A program made the translations under genes and the position numbers. Positions 26,361 through 36,216 of a stretch of DNA of 64,000 nt are shown here, piece after piece. This DNA comes from Lactococcus garvieae subsp. garvieae (GTDB taxonomy: Bacteria; Bacillota; Bacilli; Lactobacillales; Streptococcaceae), in NCBI RefSeq assembly GCF_029024465.1, contig NZ_CP118950.1:868001-932000 (forward strand), given 5' to 3'. Position 1 is the stretch's first letter, and the number at the start of each line of letters is the position of its first letter. The notes under the pieces are model-generated. The model searched no databases. It had not been told where the DNA came from and was given only the letters and a program-made list of their open reading frames with translations.

Positions 26361-26392
26361 AAACCCTGACACAATAAAAAGTGCCAAGGTTT
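26361..26392 (+). promoter_or_regulatory. probable MtlR operator/hairpin before mtlA
   Basis: CCTGACAC and GTGCCAAGG are arms of an imperfect dyad around AATAAAAA, followed by a T run. The same dyad with the same 8-base centre (AGTAAAAA) lies before mtlD. MtlR activators bind TTGNCACA-type dyads, so an operator is likely; it could also act as a terminator. Confidence 0.5.
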
Positions 26393-26408
26393 TTTTATGA
26401 AACATAAT

Positions 26409-26422
26409 CGAAAGCGTTTACA
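26409..26422 (+). promoter_or_regulatory. cre-like site of mtlA
   Basis: CGAAAGCGTTTACA matches the CcpA-binding consensus TGWAANCGNTNWCA at all but the first position. TTTACA inside it may also be the -35 of mtlA. Confidence 0.6.
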
Positions 26423-26462
26423 ATTTAGATATACAATATTAATTATCTTATAAGGAGTTGTA

Positions 26463-28289
26463 ATGAAAGAAAAAACAAGTCTTAAGGTGCGTGTTCAGAA
26501 ACTTGGAACTGCACTCTCAAATATGGTCATGCCTAACATTCCGATTTTAATTGCTTGGGGTGTTCTCACGATGTTCTTTATTCCAGATGGGTTCACACCT
26601 AACAGTACTTTTGCTGCTATGGTTGGCCCAATGCTTGTCTTCCTTATTCCCGTCATGATTGGTTATACAGGGGGTAAGAATATCTATGATCACCGCGGAG
26701 GTGTTGTTGGTGCTATTGCTACCTTTGGTTCGATCGTGGCCACAGCAACAACTGCGATGGGCGGGCTTAATGAAACCGGCAATGTTCCCATGATTTTAGG
26801 AGCTATGATTTTAGGTCCTCTTGGAGCTTGGGTGATTAAGAAATTTGACCAAGTCGTCCAACCTCGTATCAAAGCAGGACTTGAGATGTTGATTAACAAC
26901 TTTTCTGCCGGTCTTGTCGGTTTTGGTATTTCATTATTTGCCGTAAAAGTAGTTGGTCCATTGGTTGCAGCATTAACAGATATTATGGGGCAAGGTGTTG
27001 ATTTCCTCGTCTCAAATCATCTCATCCCTTTAGCAAATGTCTTTATTGAACTTGCTAAAATTCTATTTTTAAACAATGCGATCAATCAAGGAATTTTAAC
27101 ACCTTTAGGTATCCAACAAGCCAGTGAACAAGGAAAATCGCTGTTGTTCTTACTTGAAGCAAACCCTGGACCAGGTCTTGGTATTTTGATTGCCTTTTGG
27201 CTCTTTGGTAAAGGTTCAGCGAAAGCCACAGCACCAGGTGCGATGATTATCCAATTTATTGGTGGGATTCACGAAATTTATTTCCCATACGTGATGATGA
27301 AACCTGCCCTGTTCTTCGCAGTAATTGCTGGTGGGGTATCAGGTACTTTGACAAATAACTTTTTAGGTGCGGGTCTACAAGCTCCAGCGTCTCCAGGTTC
27401 CATTATTGCCATCACAGGGATGGCCTCTGGTAAAGCCGCAGGAGGAGTGGGAAATATTCTGAGTGTCTGGGCTGGTATTCTTGTCGCTGCAGGTGTTTCT
27501 TTCCTTGTTGCATCCTTCATTTTGAAACGTGATAAGTCAATGGTGGATGATTCAGCACTTGAAGAAGCACAAGCCAATGTTTCGGAAGCGAAGGCTGTTG
27601 CCAAAGGACAAGCGCCATCTCATGAAACGGTTGATTTTTCAGCGGTTAAACATGTCATTTTTGCTTGTGATGCGGGTATGGGCTCGTCTGCGATGGGCGC
27701 ATCTATCTTAAGAAACAAAGTAAATAAAGCTGGTTTGCCACAAGATGTTACCAATATTGCTATTGCAAATCTGAAAGCAGGACCAGATACTATCGTCGTT
27801 ACACAAGAAGAATTAGCCGCACGTGCGGCAACAATGTCACCAGATGCTATTCGATATTCTGTTTCAAACTTTTTAAATTCACCAAAATACGATGAGATAA
27901 TTTCACAATTGTCTCAAACACAAGCTTCAGAATCCGCTAAGAGCGAGCGTGTTACTTTAACGAACAATTCAATAGTAGAAGAAGAGATAGACCTGAATCA
28001 AATCGATGAAGTTGTCTTTGCTCATGATGGTGAGCATATCGGGTCTGCAACAATGGGTAAAGAAACATTAGGTGCCATCTTTAAGATGAATGGCATCCAA
28101 CTTCCGATTTCTGATGTAGAGTTTTTAGGTTTAGCGGCCTTCAATGCAGCGAACATTATGATTGTAACTACAGAAGCATTTACCCATCGAGCAAAAAGAG
28201 TAGCACCGAATGCTCAATATTTGGAAGTTGAAAGTCTGATTACGACTCCAAAATATGACCAACTTGTCGCACGTTTGAACAAGTTATAA
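26463..28289 (+). CDS. mtlA: mannitol PTS permease, EIICB with an extra EIIB-like domain
   Basis: The 608-residue permease takes up mannitol and phosphorylates it to mannitol 1-phosphate. The EIIC domain (about 1-350) has the usual hydrophobic helices and the conserved GGIHEIYFPYVMM near 270. The EIIB domain (about 395-490) has the active cysteine in FACDAGMGSS (Cys402). A second EIIB-like domain (about 515-608) repeats the pattern (VVFAHDGEHIGSATMG) but with histidine at the cysteine position, so it cannot carry the usual phosphocysteine. EIIA is separate (mtlF). The ribosome site is AAGGAG. Confidence 0.93.
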   Translation: MKEKTSLKVRVQKLGTALSNMVMPNIPILIAWGVLTMFFIPDGFTPNSTFAAMVGPMLVFLIPVMIGYTGGKNIYDHRGGVVGAIATFGSIVATATTAMGGLNETGNVPMILGAMILGPLGAWVIKKFDQVVQPRIKAGLEMLINNFSAGLVGFGISLFAVKVVGPLVAALTDIMGQGVDFLVSNHLIPLANVFIELAKILFLNNAINQGILTPLGIQQASEQGKSLLFLLEANPGPGLGILIAFWLFGKGSAKATAPGAMIIQFIGGIHEIYFPYVMMKPALFFAVIAGGVSGTLTNNFLGAGLQAPASPGSIIAITGMASGKAAGGVGNILSVWAGILVAAGVSFLVASFILKRDKSMVDDSALEEAQANVSEAKAVAKGQAPSHETVDFSAVKHVIFACDAGMGSSAMGASILRNKVNKAGLPQDVTNIAIANLKAGPDTIVVTQEELAARAATMSPDAIRYSVSNFLNSPKYDEIISQLSQTQASESAKSERVTLTNNSIVEEEIDLNQIDEVVFAHDGEHIGSATMGKETLGAIFKMNGIQLPISDVEFLGLAAFNAANIMIVTTEAFTHRAKRVAPNAQYLEVESLITTPKYDQLVARLNKL

Positions 28290-28313
28290 ACCAAAAGTAA
28301 AGGGGGAAACCTC

Positions 28314-30248
28314 GTGTTAGTAACACAACGTGAACAACAAATTATTCAAGAATTTTTAGTGAAGAAAACCTTGACCGTTGCGGATATGATGGAAGCCACT
28401 GGAGCCAGTAGAAGAACCATTTATCGAGATCTGGATAAATTTCAATTGACCTTGCCTCATATGGATGTTTATTTACGCACTTCACCAGAAGGCTATTATC
28501 TGGAAGGAAATCTAGCGAGATTAGAGCAACTTCAAGAGCTTAAAGAGTTTTCACCCCAAGAAAGACAGAAAGCTGAGCTTGTTCTTTTAGTCACCCAGCA
28601 TTTTTCTCTTGAAGGATTAGCAGAACGTTTTGCGGTAAGTTTGCCCACTGTTATTTCGGATTTGAAACAAATAGAAAAGATTTGTGAAGAAAATGAACTC
28701 CTTTTACATCAAGGAGACGACATTTGGATTACTGGAAAAGAAGAAACAATTCGTTCGGTCTTGGTTTCGATATTAAATGACGCAATGAGTATCAGTGAAG
28801 CATTGAATGGCGATTTTGCAGAAGGAAAAATATCTTCGTTTTTGGAAACACAGTTTTTGGAGAAAGCAAAAACGGTCTTTGAAAAAAATGTCGAGATAAA
28901 AGCTGTCGATAAAAGTAAGGTTTTGATGCAATTTTTCCTTGGCATAACACTTCTAAGGATCAACCAAGGTAAAACAGTTTCAACTGGACTGTCACGTAAG
29001 CCAAGTAAAGAAGCCATTGCCTTTGTAAGGGAAATTATCCAAGAGTTAGGAGGAACAGCCTTTAATCTTGCAGAGATTGTATATCTCGCCAGTATTTATG
29101 ATGTACTTTACTTTGGCTTTGGCCGTGAAGTCCTTTTTATGGAAAAATTCGACAGCCAATTTTCTTATAAAGTGCGTCAACTCATCAGTGAAGTTTCACA
29201 AAAAATGGATATTGCTTTTATCAAGGACGATAAACTCTATGGCCTTCTTTATGCTCACTTAAAAGAAACAGAAATTTTACCGGATCTTTCCTCCGAAAAA
29301 GAAAATAAGTTTATCAAAAAGATTGAAGCAGACAACAAAAAAGTTTTCAAAGTTGTGCAGGAAGTTCTGCCAAAAGTGTTTGCACGGAAATTCTCCAGTA
29401 CAGATATTGCCTTTGTAACTTTACATTTCGTAGCCACTCTCGAACGAAGTGATCTGGTCCTTCCCTTAACAGCAGCAATTGTGACCAGTCGGGGACGAAT
29501 TTCTTGTGAATTTCTGATTAGTCACTTAAAGAAAAATTTCCCCTTTTTGAAGCGTATCGATATCATCCAAATGTCTGAAATTCCGGATTTGGCGCACTAT
29601 GATGTAGTATTCACAACAGAAAAAGAGCTGGATTATATCTATGTGAGCCGTATATTGGATCAGAAAAATACAGATGATATTCGTCACCAATTGCGGGTGA
29701 TTCAACAAGAGGCAAGGAAAGAAAACAGAGAAGATGAGCCCCGACATACGGTCGATTTAAGTAGATTATTCACTATAAGTAATACTTTATTGGAGCAATT
29801 TTCTCTGGAAACTTTAGAAAATCCAGCAGATTTGCAAGCTGTTATTGAACGGATAGTACAGCGCCTGGGTTTTTCAGAAAAAGAAGGGTTGGCCAGGCTC
29901 TTGTTAGAACGTTTTGAGGCGACTCACTTAGCCATTCCGGACACGAATATCGCACTGCTTCATGGTCTTTATGAAACAGTACCGTATCCGCTTTTCAAAA
30001 TATATGATTTAGAGGAGCGCATAGAAGTAATAGCCATGAACCAAGAAAAGATAAGCGTTAATCGTGTCCTTTTACTATTAGCACCTCCAGAAGTTGATCA
30101 CTATGCGACATATCTCTTGGGAAGAATATCGAGCTCGATCATCGAAAATAAACTGTATACGAAAATTTATGATTCTGGAAACCAAGAAGTTGTAGAAGAA
30201 CTTGTAAAAACGATTATGACTGAATCAATCCAAAAATATGGAGAATAA
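28314..30248 (+). CDS. mtlR: mannitol operon activator (PRD/EIIB/EIIA regulator)
   Basis: The 644-residue activator has an N-terminal HTH ([12 protein letters not shown], about 28-40), a second HTH (about 85-110), two PRDs (about 175-290 and 295-400), an EIIB(Gat)-like domain (about 405-490) and a mannitol-type EIIA domain (about 505-644). The start is GTG 28314 with GGGGG upstream. Activity is expected to follow HPr and EIIB phosphorylation. Its position between mtlA and mtlF, 24 bp after mtlA, is the usual firmicute order. The EIIA part lacks the normal HGT active-site motif. Confidence 0.9.
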   Translation: MLVTQREQQIIQEFLVKKTLTVADMMEATGASRRTIYRDLDKFQLTLPHMDVYLRTSPEGYYLEGNLARLEQLQELKEFSPQERQKAELVLLVTQHFSLEGLAERFAVSLPTVISDLKQIEKICEENELLLHQGDDIWITGKEETIRSVLVSILNDAMSISEALNGDFAEGKISSFLETQFLEKAKTVFEKNVEIKAVDKSKVLMQFFLGITLLRINQGKTVSTGLSRKPSKEAIAFVREIIQELGGTAFNLAEIVYLASIYDVLYFGFGREVLFMEKFDSQFSYKVRQLISEVSQKMDIAFIKDDKLYGLLYAHLKETEILPDLSSEKENKFIKKIEADNKKVFKVVQEVLPKVFARKFSSTDIAFVTLHFVATLERSDLVLPLTAAIVTSRGRISCEFLISHLKKNFPFLKRIDIIQMSEIPDLAHYDVVFTTEKELDYIYVSRILDQKNTDDIRHQLRVIQQEARKENREDEPRHTVDLSRLFTISNTLLEQFSLETLENPADLQAVIERIVQRLGFSEKEGLARLLLERFEATHLAIPDTNIALLHGLYETVPYPLFKIYDLEERIEVIAMNQEKISVNRVLLLLAPPEVDHYATYLLGRISSSIIENKLYTKIYDSGNQEVVEELVKTIMTESIQKYGE

Positions 30249-30249
30249 A

Positions 30250-30681
30250 ATGAGAATTCAAAGAAATCTGATAAAACTAAATAAACATTTTGAAACAAAA
30301 GAAGAAGCCATTGAATATTGTGGCTCACTGCTTCATGATGCAGGCTGTGTGACAGCAGCGTATATCCCAGCTATGGTTCAACGTAATGAGGAACTCTCTG
30401 TATATATGGGAAATTTTATCGCTATCCCTCATGGCACGGATGAGGCAAAAAAAGAGGTTAAAAAAACGGGCATATGTATTGTGCAAGTGCCTCGGGGCAT
30501 AAACTTTGGCGATGCTGAAGAACGAAAAGTAGCGACTGTTTTATTTGGAATAGCAGGTGTAGGAGATGAACATTTGGAGCTCATCCAAAAAATCTCGCTT
30601 TTCTGTGCGGATGTTGATAATGTTGTTAAAATCGCAGATGCACAAAACGTTGACGAAATCGCAGCATACTTTGAAAACTAG
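30250..30681 (+). CDS. mtlF: mannitol-specific PTS EIIA component
   Basis: The 143-residue protein passes phosphate from HPr to the MtlA EIIB cysteine. The active histidine is in [12 protein letters not shown] (near residue 61). ATG 30250 has GGAG 6 nt upstream, inside the last codons of mtlR; an in-frame ATG at 30238 lacks a ribosome site. It is nearly contiguous with mtlR, so the two are translated from one message. Confidence 0.93.
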   Translation: MRIQRNLIKLNKHFETKEEAIEYCGSLLHDAGCVTAAYIPAMVQRNEELSVYMGNFIAIPHGTDEAKKEVKKTGICIVQVPRGINFGDAEERKVATVLFGIAGVGDEHLELIQKISLFCADVDNVVKIADAQNVDEIAAYFEN

Positions 30682-30690
30682 ATAATCTCA

Positions 30691-30753
30691 AAAATCTTGG
30701 CACAGTAAAAAGTGCCAAGATTTTTATTTAGTAGAAGAAAGAAAACGATTACA
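30691..30753 (+). promoter_or_regulatory. mtlD control region: perfect dyad plus cre-like site
   Basis: AAAATCTTGGCAC (30691-30703) and GTGCCAAGATTTT (30712-30724) form a perfect 13-bp dyad around AGTAAAAA, which can terminate mtlF transcription and also resembles an MtlR operator. AGAAAACGATTACA (30740-30753) fits the cre consensus. Confidence 0.6.
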
Positions 30754-30790
30754 ATGAAGGAGTAAAAAGAAGAAATGAAGGTAAATACAA

Positions 30791-31942
30791 ATGAAAAAAG
30801 CAGTACATTTTGGCGCAGGAAATATCGGACGTGGTTTCATCGGAGAAATCTTATATAAGAACGGTTTTGAAATTACCTTTGTAGATGTCAATGAAAAAAT
30901 CATCAACGCTTTAAATGAAGAAAAAAAATATACCATAGAGCTGGCAGAAGAAGCGCATGAAAAAATTCAAGTCCATAGCGTTTCCGGCATTAACAATGCG
31001 CAGAATCCTGAAGCAGTTGTTGAGGCTATCGCGCAGGCAGATATCGTTACTACAGCCATTGGGCCCAACATACTTCCTTTTATCGCGGAACTGATTGCTA
31101 AAGGCATTCAAAAGCGTAAAGGCCAAGGAAATGAAAAACCATTAGACATTCTTGCTTGTGAAAACATGATTGGGGGTTCTGAATTTCTTTTTGAGAAGGT
31201 CAAAGAATACTTAACACCAGTTGATGTAGAATTTGTAGATTCGAAGATCGGCTTTCCCAATGCAGCAGTCGACCGTATCGTGCCCAATCAATCCCATGAA
31301 GATCCGCTCTACGTTGTTGTTGAGCCCTTCCGTGAATGGGTGGTGGACGAAAGTCAACTGAAAAATAGTGAAGTAAAGCTTGAGGGTGTTCATTATGCCA
31401 AAGATTTGGAGCCTTTTATTGAACGTAAGCTCTTCTCTGTCAACAGCGGTCATGCCACAGTGGCTTATACAGGTGCATACTATGGTTACCAAACGATTTT
31501 AGAAGCCTTGCAAAACAATGAAGTATTAGCCTCACTTAAAGATGTTCAAGCTGAAACACGTCAGTTGCTCTTAGCCAAATGGGACTTTACTGAAGAAGAG
31601 CTAAAAGCTTATCATGAAACGATTATTGAGCGCTTCTCAAACACAGAGATTGTGGATGAGATAAGCCGGGTAGCACGAACACCTATGCGTAAGCTAGGAT
31701 ACGACGAACGCTTTATTCGCCCAATCCGTGAACTTTCTGAACGAGGTTTATCTTATCAAAGTCATCTGGAAGTTGTGGGTAAAATATTTGCCTACAAAGA
31801 CGACAATGATAAAGAAGCTATGACTTTGCAAGAAGCCTTAGAAGAAAAAGGCCTTAATGCTGTTATTCGTGAAGTCACTCGTCTTACAGATGAGACCTTG
31901 ATTGCGGAGATTGAGGCTAGTGCGAAAAAATATATGAAGTGA
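30791..31942 (+). CDS. mtlD: mannitol-1-phosphate 5-dehydrogenase
   Basis: The 383-residue NAD-dependent enzyme oxidises mannitol 1-phosphate to fructose 6-phosphate. The N-terminal [14 protein letters not shown] is the NAD-binding loop; the conserved catalytic lysine region [19 protein letters not shown] lies near residue 213. Its length is that of bacterial MtlD. It lies 109 bp after mtlF behind its own dyad and cre-like site, so it probably has a separate promoter but the same control as mtlA. Confidence 0.95.
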   Translation: MKKAVHFGAGNIGRGFIGEILYKNGFEITFVDVNEKIINALNEEKKYTIELAEEAHEKIQVHSVSGINNAQNPEAVVEAIAQADIVTTAIGPNILPFIAELIAKGIQKRKGQGNEKPLDILACENMIGGSEFLFEKVKEYLTPVDVEFVDSKIGFPNAAVDRIVPNQSHEDPLYVVVEPFREWVVDESQLKNSEVKLEGVHYAKDLEPFIERKLFSVNSGHATVAYTGAYYGYQTILEALQNNEVLASLKDVQAETRQLLLAKWDFTEEELKAYHETIIERFSNTEIVDEISRVARTPMRKLGYDERFIRPIRELSERGLSYQSHLEVVGKIFAYKDDNDKEAMTLQEALEEKGLNAVIREVTRLTDETLIAEIEASAKKYMK

Positions 31943-32023
31943 ACTTACTTGAAAAAGTTGTGTTTTGATGATGCCCTTGTCTTACTTACAAGGCTAAAAT
32001 GGTGAAAGAAGGGACTTTTCTGA

Positions 32024-32029
32024 TATAAT
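32024..32029 (+). promoter_or_regulatory. -10 box with leaderless spacing
   Basis: TATAAT preceded by TGA ends 6 nt before the ATG at 32036; no ribosome site is present. Confidence 0.5.
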
Positions 32030-32035
32030 AAAACC

Positions 32036-33064
32036 ATGAAGAAAAAAGTAATCGCTATCATCATCGTCCTTTTAGCTGGTGCAGTTGGGCTCTTCCTTTG
32101 GCAAACGAAGGTCTCTGCTCCAAACACACCAAAAGAAGAAGTAAAACAAGAGAAAGAAACTGGACCCGTTCGCTCTGAATTAACGGGGCTGGAAACAACT
32201 GTCGATAAGGCAAAACGGCCGATAACAGCTGTAATGGTGGAGAATTCACCAGAAGCACGTCCACAATCCGGTCTTAAAGATGCGGGAGTGGTTTTTGAAG
32301 CTGTCGCCGAAGGAGGCATTACACGCTTTGTGGCCCTTTATCAGGAAGCACAGCCTGATTTGATTGGCCCTGTTCGTTCTATTCGTCCATACTTTGTAGA
32401 GTGGGCAGCAGGTTTTGATGCTGGCTTAGCTCATGTAGGCGGCTCAGAGTTAGCCTTGAACATGGTCAAGTCCGGGGATTATGTCGCAGACTTGGATCAA
32501 TTTAAAGCACCTGAGGGTATCTTCTGGCGTTCTGAGGACCGCGTGGCACCACATAATATGTATACGAAAATGAGCGGTTTGGACAAATATATGGCCAAAC
32601 TAGATAAGAAAAAATCTGATTTCCAAAGCTGGGACAGACAAGCGCTCAAGTCCGATAAAACAGAAAGTGACCTGCCAGCTGCTCAAGCCATCAGACTTCC
32701 AGTCTCTACCGGTATTTTTGAAGTCAGCTATCATTACAATACAGCCAGCAAGACCTATCAACGTTTCCAAGGCGGTGAAGCACATCAAGACCGAGAAAAA
32801 GGTCAAATTTCACCCGATGTAGTTATTGCCATCATGGTCAATCAAAAATTATCCGGAGATGGTAACCACATGGATATCAAAACGACGGGTACAGGTAAGG
32901 TCTATATTTTCCAAAACGGCAAAGTCCAGGAAGGCAATTGGGCAAAACCAAATGCACAAACAAATATCAGCTTCACCGACGAACAAGGGAATAAAATTCC
33001 GCTCAAGTCTGGTCAGACTTGGATAACAGCGGTTGATAATAGTCGGGAAGTTGTTTGGGAGTAA
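32036..33064 (+). CDS. YerB-like protein, DUF3048 family
   Basis: The 342-residue protein has an N-terminal membrane anchor (about 4-22) and two DUF3048 parts: the N-terminal one with AVMVENSPEARPQSGL and GPVRSIRPYF (about 70-190), and the C-terminal one (about 225-340). The fold is exported and thought to be surface-bound; a defined role is not known. In B. subtilis yerB is a lipoprotein gene beside pcrA/ligA; here there is no lipobox cysteine and the neighbours differ. Confidence 0.85.
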   Translation: MKKKVIAIIIVLLAGAVGLFLWQTKVSAPNTPKEEVKQEKETGPVRSELTGLETTVDKAKRPITAVMVENSPEARPQSGLKDAGVVFEAVAEGGITRFVALYQEAQPDLIGPVRSIRPYFVEWAAGFDAGLAHVGGSELALNMVKSGDYVADLDQFKAPEGIFWRSEDRVAPHNMYTKMSGLDKYMAKLDKKKSDFQSWDRQALKSDKTESDLPAAQAIRLPVSTGIFEVSYHYNTASKTYQRFQGGEAHQDREKGQISPDVVIAIMVNQKLSGDGNHMDIKTTGTGKVYIFQNGKVQEGNWAKPNAQTNISFTDEQGNKIPLKSGQTWITAVDNSREVVWE

Positions 33065-33101
33065 TACACACCGCTCCCAGTATTTATAAACTATGAAAAA
33101 A

Positions 33102-33139
33102 GATATAAAAGAGTGTCTACAAACGTAACACTCTTTTAT
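33102..33139. terminator. hairpin between the YerB-like gene and phosphoesterase gene
   Basis: ATAAAAGAGTGT and ACACTCTTTTAT form a perfect 12-bp stem; its 3' arm borders the next promoter. Confidence 0.65.
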
Positions 33140-33141
33140 GC

Positions 33142-33147
33142 TATAAT
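33142..33147 (+). promoter_or_regulatory. -10 box with leaderless spacing
   Basis: TATAAT preceded by TGC ends 8 nt before the ATG at 33156; no ribosome site is present. Confidence 0.45.
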
Positions 33148-33155
33148 AAAACACT

Positions 33156-34034
33156 ATGCAAAACCCAAAAACAAAAACACCTCCAAGAACCAGTAAAAAA
33201 ACCAAAAATAAAACGAAGCGCGTCCTCTTATCTATCCTAAGCTTATTTATATTGCTCATCATTGCTCTGCCTTTCTATGCTTGGAAAGTTGAGCCCTTCC
33301 TTGTGCATGTCAATCATGTTGAGCTGGGGAAGAAAAATGACCGAACACCACTAAATGTTGTACAAATCTCTGATTTGCAGGTTTCCGAGTATTATGAAAC
33401 GAATCGTTTAGATAAGGTGATTGAGAAGGTCAATGCTCAAAAGCCAGATATTCTCTTGTTTACAGGGGATTTGTTCGATAATTACTCCAAGTATCCAGAA
33501 CAAAGGGCACCAATGATTGAAAAATTAAATGCCTTTAAGGCCAATATCGGAAAGTATGCCGTTTGGGGCAATCATGATTATGGTGGTGGCGCAGTCCGCG
33601 TCTATGAAGATGTCATGTCAGCGGGTGGATTTACCGTGCTAAGAAACCAGGGAGAAACACTAACATTGAGCGACGGTCGTCAAATTTTCTTAGGTGGACT
33701 GGATGACTCTCTTTTAGGAAATCCTTCGGTATCCGATACGCTTGCTTACCGTCAAAACTATGATTATGCCATTACCATGACACATGAACCTGATGTTGCG
33801 GATGCTTTTATCGGTACAGATACACAGCTGGTTTTAGCAGGACATAGTCACGGTGGTCAGGTCTGGATTCCCTTCTACCCGATAAAAAATGTTCTTGCAG
33901 AGAAGTATACACGTGGTTTATACCAGCTTGATGCAATTACACAACTTTATGTCAATACAGGGATAGGGACCACATCAATTCACGCACGTTTTGGCGTTAT
34001 TCCTGAAGTAACACAGTTCACTATTTATATTTAA
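33156..34034 (+). CDS. membrane-anchored metallophosphoesterase (YaeI/YkuE-like)
   Basis: The 292-residue protein has a lysine-rich N terminus, one membrane helix (about 24-44) and the calcineurin-like metal motifs in order: VVQISDLQ (near 70), LLFTGDLFDN (near 105), WGNHDYGGG (near 140), TMTHEPDVAD and AGHSHGGQVW (near 232). YkuE/YaeI-type enzymes act at the membrane, some on UDP-sugars or wall intermediates; the substrate is unknown. A T-rich terminator follows. Confidence 0.88.
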   Translation: MQNPKTKTPPRTSKKTKNKTKRVLLSILSLFILLIIALPFYAWKVEPFLVHVNHVELGKKNDRTPLNVVQISDLQVSEYYETNRLDKVIEKVNAQKPDILLFTGDLFDNYSKYPEQRAPMIEKLNAFKANIGKYAVWGNHDYGGGAVRVYEDVMSAGGFTVLRNQGETLTLSDGRQIFLGGLDDSLLGNPSVSDTLAYRQNYDYAITMTHEPDVADAFIGTDTQLVLAGHSHGGQVWIPFYPIKNVLAEKYTRGLYQLDAITQLYVNTGIGTTSIHARFGVIPEVTQFTIYI

Positions 34035-34039
34035 AAGGA

Positions 34040-34072
34040 AAGAGGCTCTGTTCTCTTTTTTTTTTTTTTTGC
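34040..34072 (+). terminator. terminator of the phosphoesterase gene
   Basis: AAAGAG and CTCTTT arms around a short loop are followed by about fifteen T residues. Confidence 0.7.
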
Positions 34073-34181
34073 TACAAAAAGATGTTTGTCATTTCCTGTA
34101 AAGTGACTATTTTGTAGCTTTAAATGTTATAAAATAGAAGAGTTGTCTATACATGAAACGGAAAGAACTGTAGGTGAAGCC

Positions 34182-34547
34182 TTGATTAAAGTATATTACC
34201 GCAAACCTTGTACCGCCAGTCAGAAAGCAAATTCCTGGTTTCAGAACTATGGGATAGAAGCAAAATATGTCCGAATTGAAAAAATATCAGAAACAGATTT
34301 ATTGGAAATTTTATCTCTATCTGAAGGTGGCTTTTCAGAAATCACCAAAAAATCACGCACATCTTCAAAGAAAACGTTGAAAGCTTTAATGAGACTCAAT
34401 CAATTAACTTTTAAAGAAGCTCTTTCTTTCGTCACTGAACATCCAGAATGTTTGATTACCCCCATTATCATTAGTAAAAATAAGATGTTGGTAGGCTATA
34501 ACGAAGTCGAAATGAGAAAGTTCATTCCACGTTATCTGCGTGATTAA
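34182..34547 (+). CDS. Spx/ArsC-family regulator paralogue
   Basis: The 121-residue protein follows the Spx pattern: IKVYYRKPCTAS at the N terminus and KTLKALMRLNQLTFKEALSFVTEHPECLITPIII in the middle to C-terminal part, with a conserved RK-type end. Spx proteins bind the RNA polymerase alpha C-terminal domain. The redox CxxC is reduced to CTAS, so a disulphide switch at that site is not possible. I choose TTG 34182 (AGGTG upstream) to give the normal family N terminus; an in-frame TTG at 34143 is also open. Lactococci carry several Spx paralogues. Confidence 0.8.
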   Translation: MIKVYYRKPCTASQKANSWFQNYGIEAKYVRIEKISETDLLEILSLSEGGFSEITKKSRTSSKKTLKALMRLNQLTFKEALSFVTEHPECLITPIIISKNKMLVGYNEVEMRKFIPRYLRD

Positions 34548-34618
34548 AACTGTAATGTTTACCATTTTAGAGTTATAATAAGGAGATAGGGCATTCAAAA
34601 AAGTAAGGGATATTTATA

Positions 34619-36112
34619 ATGAAAATAACAGCAATAGAAGACAGTGTGAGTCTAGAGCTCAAACTCTTAGAACTTATGAAAGAGAAGGGCGACTGGATTG
34701 ATGCCGAAGAAATGGCAAAAACCTTGGGTATCAGCACCAAACGTACAACCAGCTTGATCAATAGCTTGCTCCATGAGATAAGGTCTTTCGACTCGGACAA
34801 TCTCAATCTCAAAATATTAAAAGGGCGTGGCAATCTTTTAGAAATTAAGGATGCGCGTGATTATCGTAAATTTCGCCAAAAACTTATCGAAAACATCATT
34901 ATTTATAAAATTCTCTTTTCGATTGCTTTAAACAAAGATGCAAATCTGGAACGCTTAGCTATGGAGAATTTTGTCAGCGAATCTTTGATTAAAAAGCGCA
35001 TCGCAAGTGCCAACCAAATGATGGCCAAGCTGGGTGTGAAGGTTGTAACCAGAAAAAAACAGTATCTCTTTCAAGGAGATGAACAACAAGTAAGAGGGAT
35101 GTTGAATATTCTCTTTTGGCGCCTTTACCGAGGGGATGAGTGGCCCTTTTCAGGGGTTAATAAAGAAAAAATCATTCACTTAATTTCGCAGATAAGCCAT
35201 GAGATAGATCTGCAGATGAATCAGTTTACAGCCTACCAGATCGCCTATATGTTCGCCATAAATTTCAGCAGATATCAACGGGGTTTTTCAGTGAACCTGG
35301 AAGAAGGTTGGGAGAAATACCGTTCGATTTGTGAATGGATTGATGAAAAGACGGACATTTATGCTTTATTTTATAAAAATTATGGTTTTCCTAAACACGA
35401 AGTGGATTTTTTGCTGATTGAAGCCATGACCAAGAGCAAAATTTACAATAGTCTTGAACATAAGACGCCCGATTTTTGGAGTATTCTTGAAGGGACACCT
35501 GCCTTTGAAGCTACAGAACGTTTGGTTCAAAAAATGGAATTGCACACGGGTAAGCTCTCTGAAGAGAAAAGAAGATTGTTCTTACGGTATATTTATCCTT
35601 GTCATTTGCATGCAGACCTATTTTCAAATATCATTTTCTCAGAGTCTGGATATCATGCAATTAACGTTTCGTCTTACTTTTTCCCAGTCATGCGTCAATC
35701 TTTGAAAAAACTCCTCGCTGAGCTATATCAAGAAAGTGGCCTCACCCTCTTTTTAAATGAAGAGTATTTGATTGGTGAGTATATACTGGCCTTATCCTTC
35801 TTTATGCCCGTCCAGTTTCAGGAAAAAGAAATTACCCTCTTCATTGATACCGATTTGTCCGAGATGTTGGAAAAATTATTAATCCGACAAATTTTTAATC
35901 AATTTGGCCACCTTTATAATTTAAAAATAATCACAAGTTTATCAGAACCAGAACAAAATGTAGACATCGTTATCTCGACAAGCGCTATGGGAGAGCACAG
36001 CAATTTGAAAAAACCAGCGCAGCTATTCCTTGTGCATCCTTTCCTTACGCGAAGGGAAATCGGGGACATTGAGGACTATCTACATATCCTAATCACCAAA
36101 AATGACGAGTAA
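34619..36112 (+). CDS. Mga-like transcription regulator
   Basis: The 497-residue protein has an N-terminal winged HTH (about 15-75; EEMAKTLGISTKRTTSLINSL... pattern), a second HTH of Mga type (about 105-140; MENFVSESLIKKRI) and a central PRD-like helical part, with a C-terminal EIIB-like fold. This is the Mga/AtxA/M-trans class of virulence and surface-gene regulators. TATAAT near 34574 is its likely promoter. No obvious target lies next to it; its neighbours are housekeeping genes. Confidence 0.75.
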   Translation: MKITAIEDSVSLELKLLELMKEKGDWIDAEEMAKTLGISTKRTTSLINSLLHEIRSFDSDNLNLKILKGRGNLLEIKDARDYRKFRQKLIENIIIYKILFSIALNKDANLERLAMENFVSESLIKKRIASANQMMAKLGVKVVTRKKQYLFQGDEQQVRGMLNILFWRLYRGDEWPFSGVNKEKIIHLISQISHEIDLQMNQFTAYQIAYMFAINFSRYQRGFSVNLEEGWEKYRSICEWIDEKTDIYALFYKNYGFPKHEVDFLLIEAMTKSKIYNSLEHKTPDFWSILEGTPAFEATERLVQKMELHTGKLSEEKRRLFLRYIYPCHLHADLFSNIIFSESGYHAINVSSYFFPVMRQSLKKLLAELYQESGLTLFLNEEYLIGEYILALSFFMPVQFQEKEITLFIDTDLSEMLEKLLIRQIFNQFGHLYNLKIITSLSEPEQNVDIVISTSAMGEHSNLKKPAQLFLVHPFLTRREIGDIEDYLHILITKNDE

Positions 36113-36128
36113 ACTTCGTCTTTTTTTG
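36104..36128 (+). terminator. terminator of the Mga-like gene
   Basis: GACGA and TCGTC around GTAAACT, with the stop codon inside the loop, are followed by seven T residues. Confidence 0.65.
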
Positions 36129-36216
36129 TGGCTTCCCATCTGCCGTTTTTTACCCCAATATCTTTTCTTATAGTGCTAAGCTAGAAGTATTAAAAAAGAC
36201 GATAAGAGGTGTTAAA

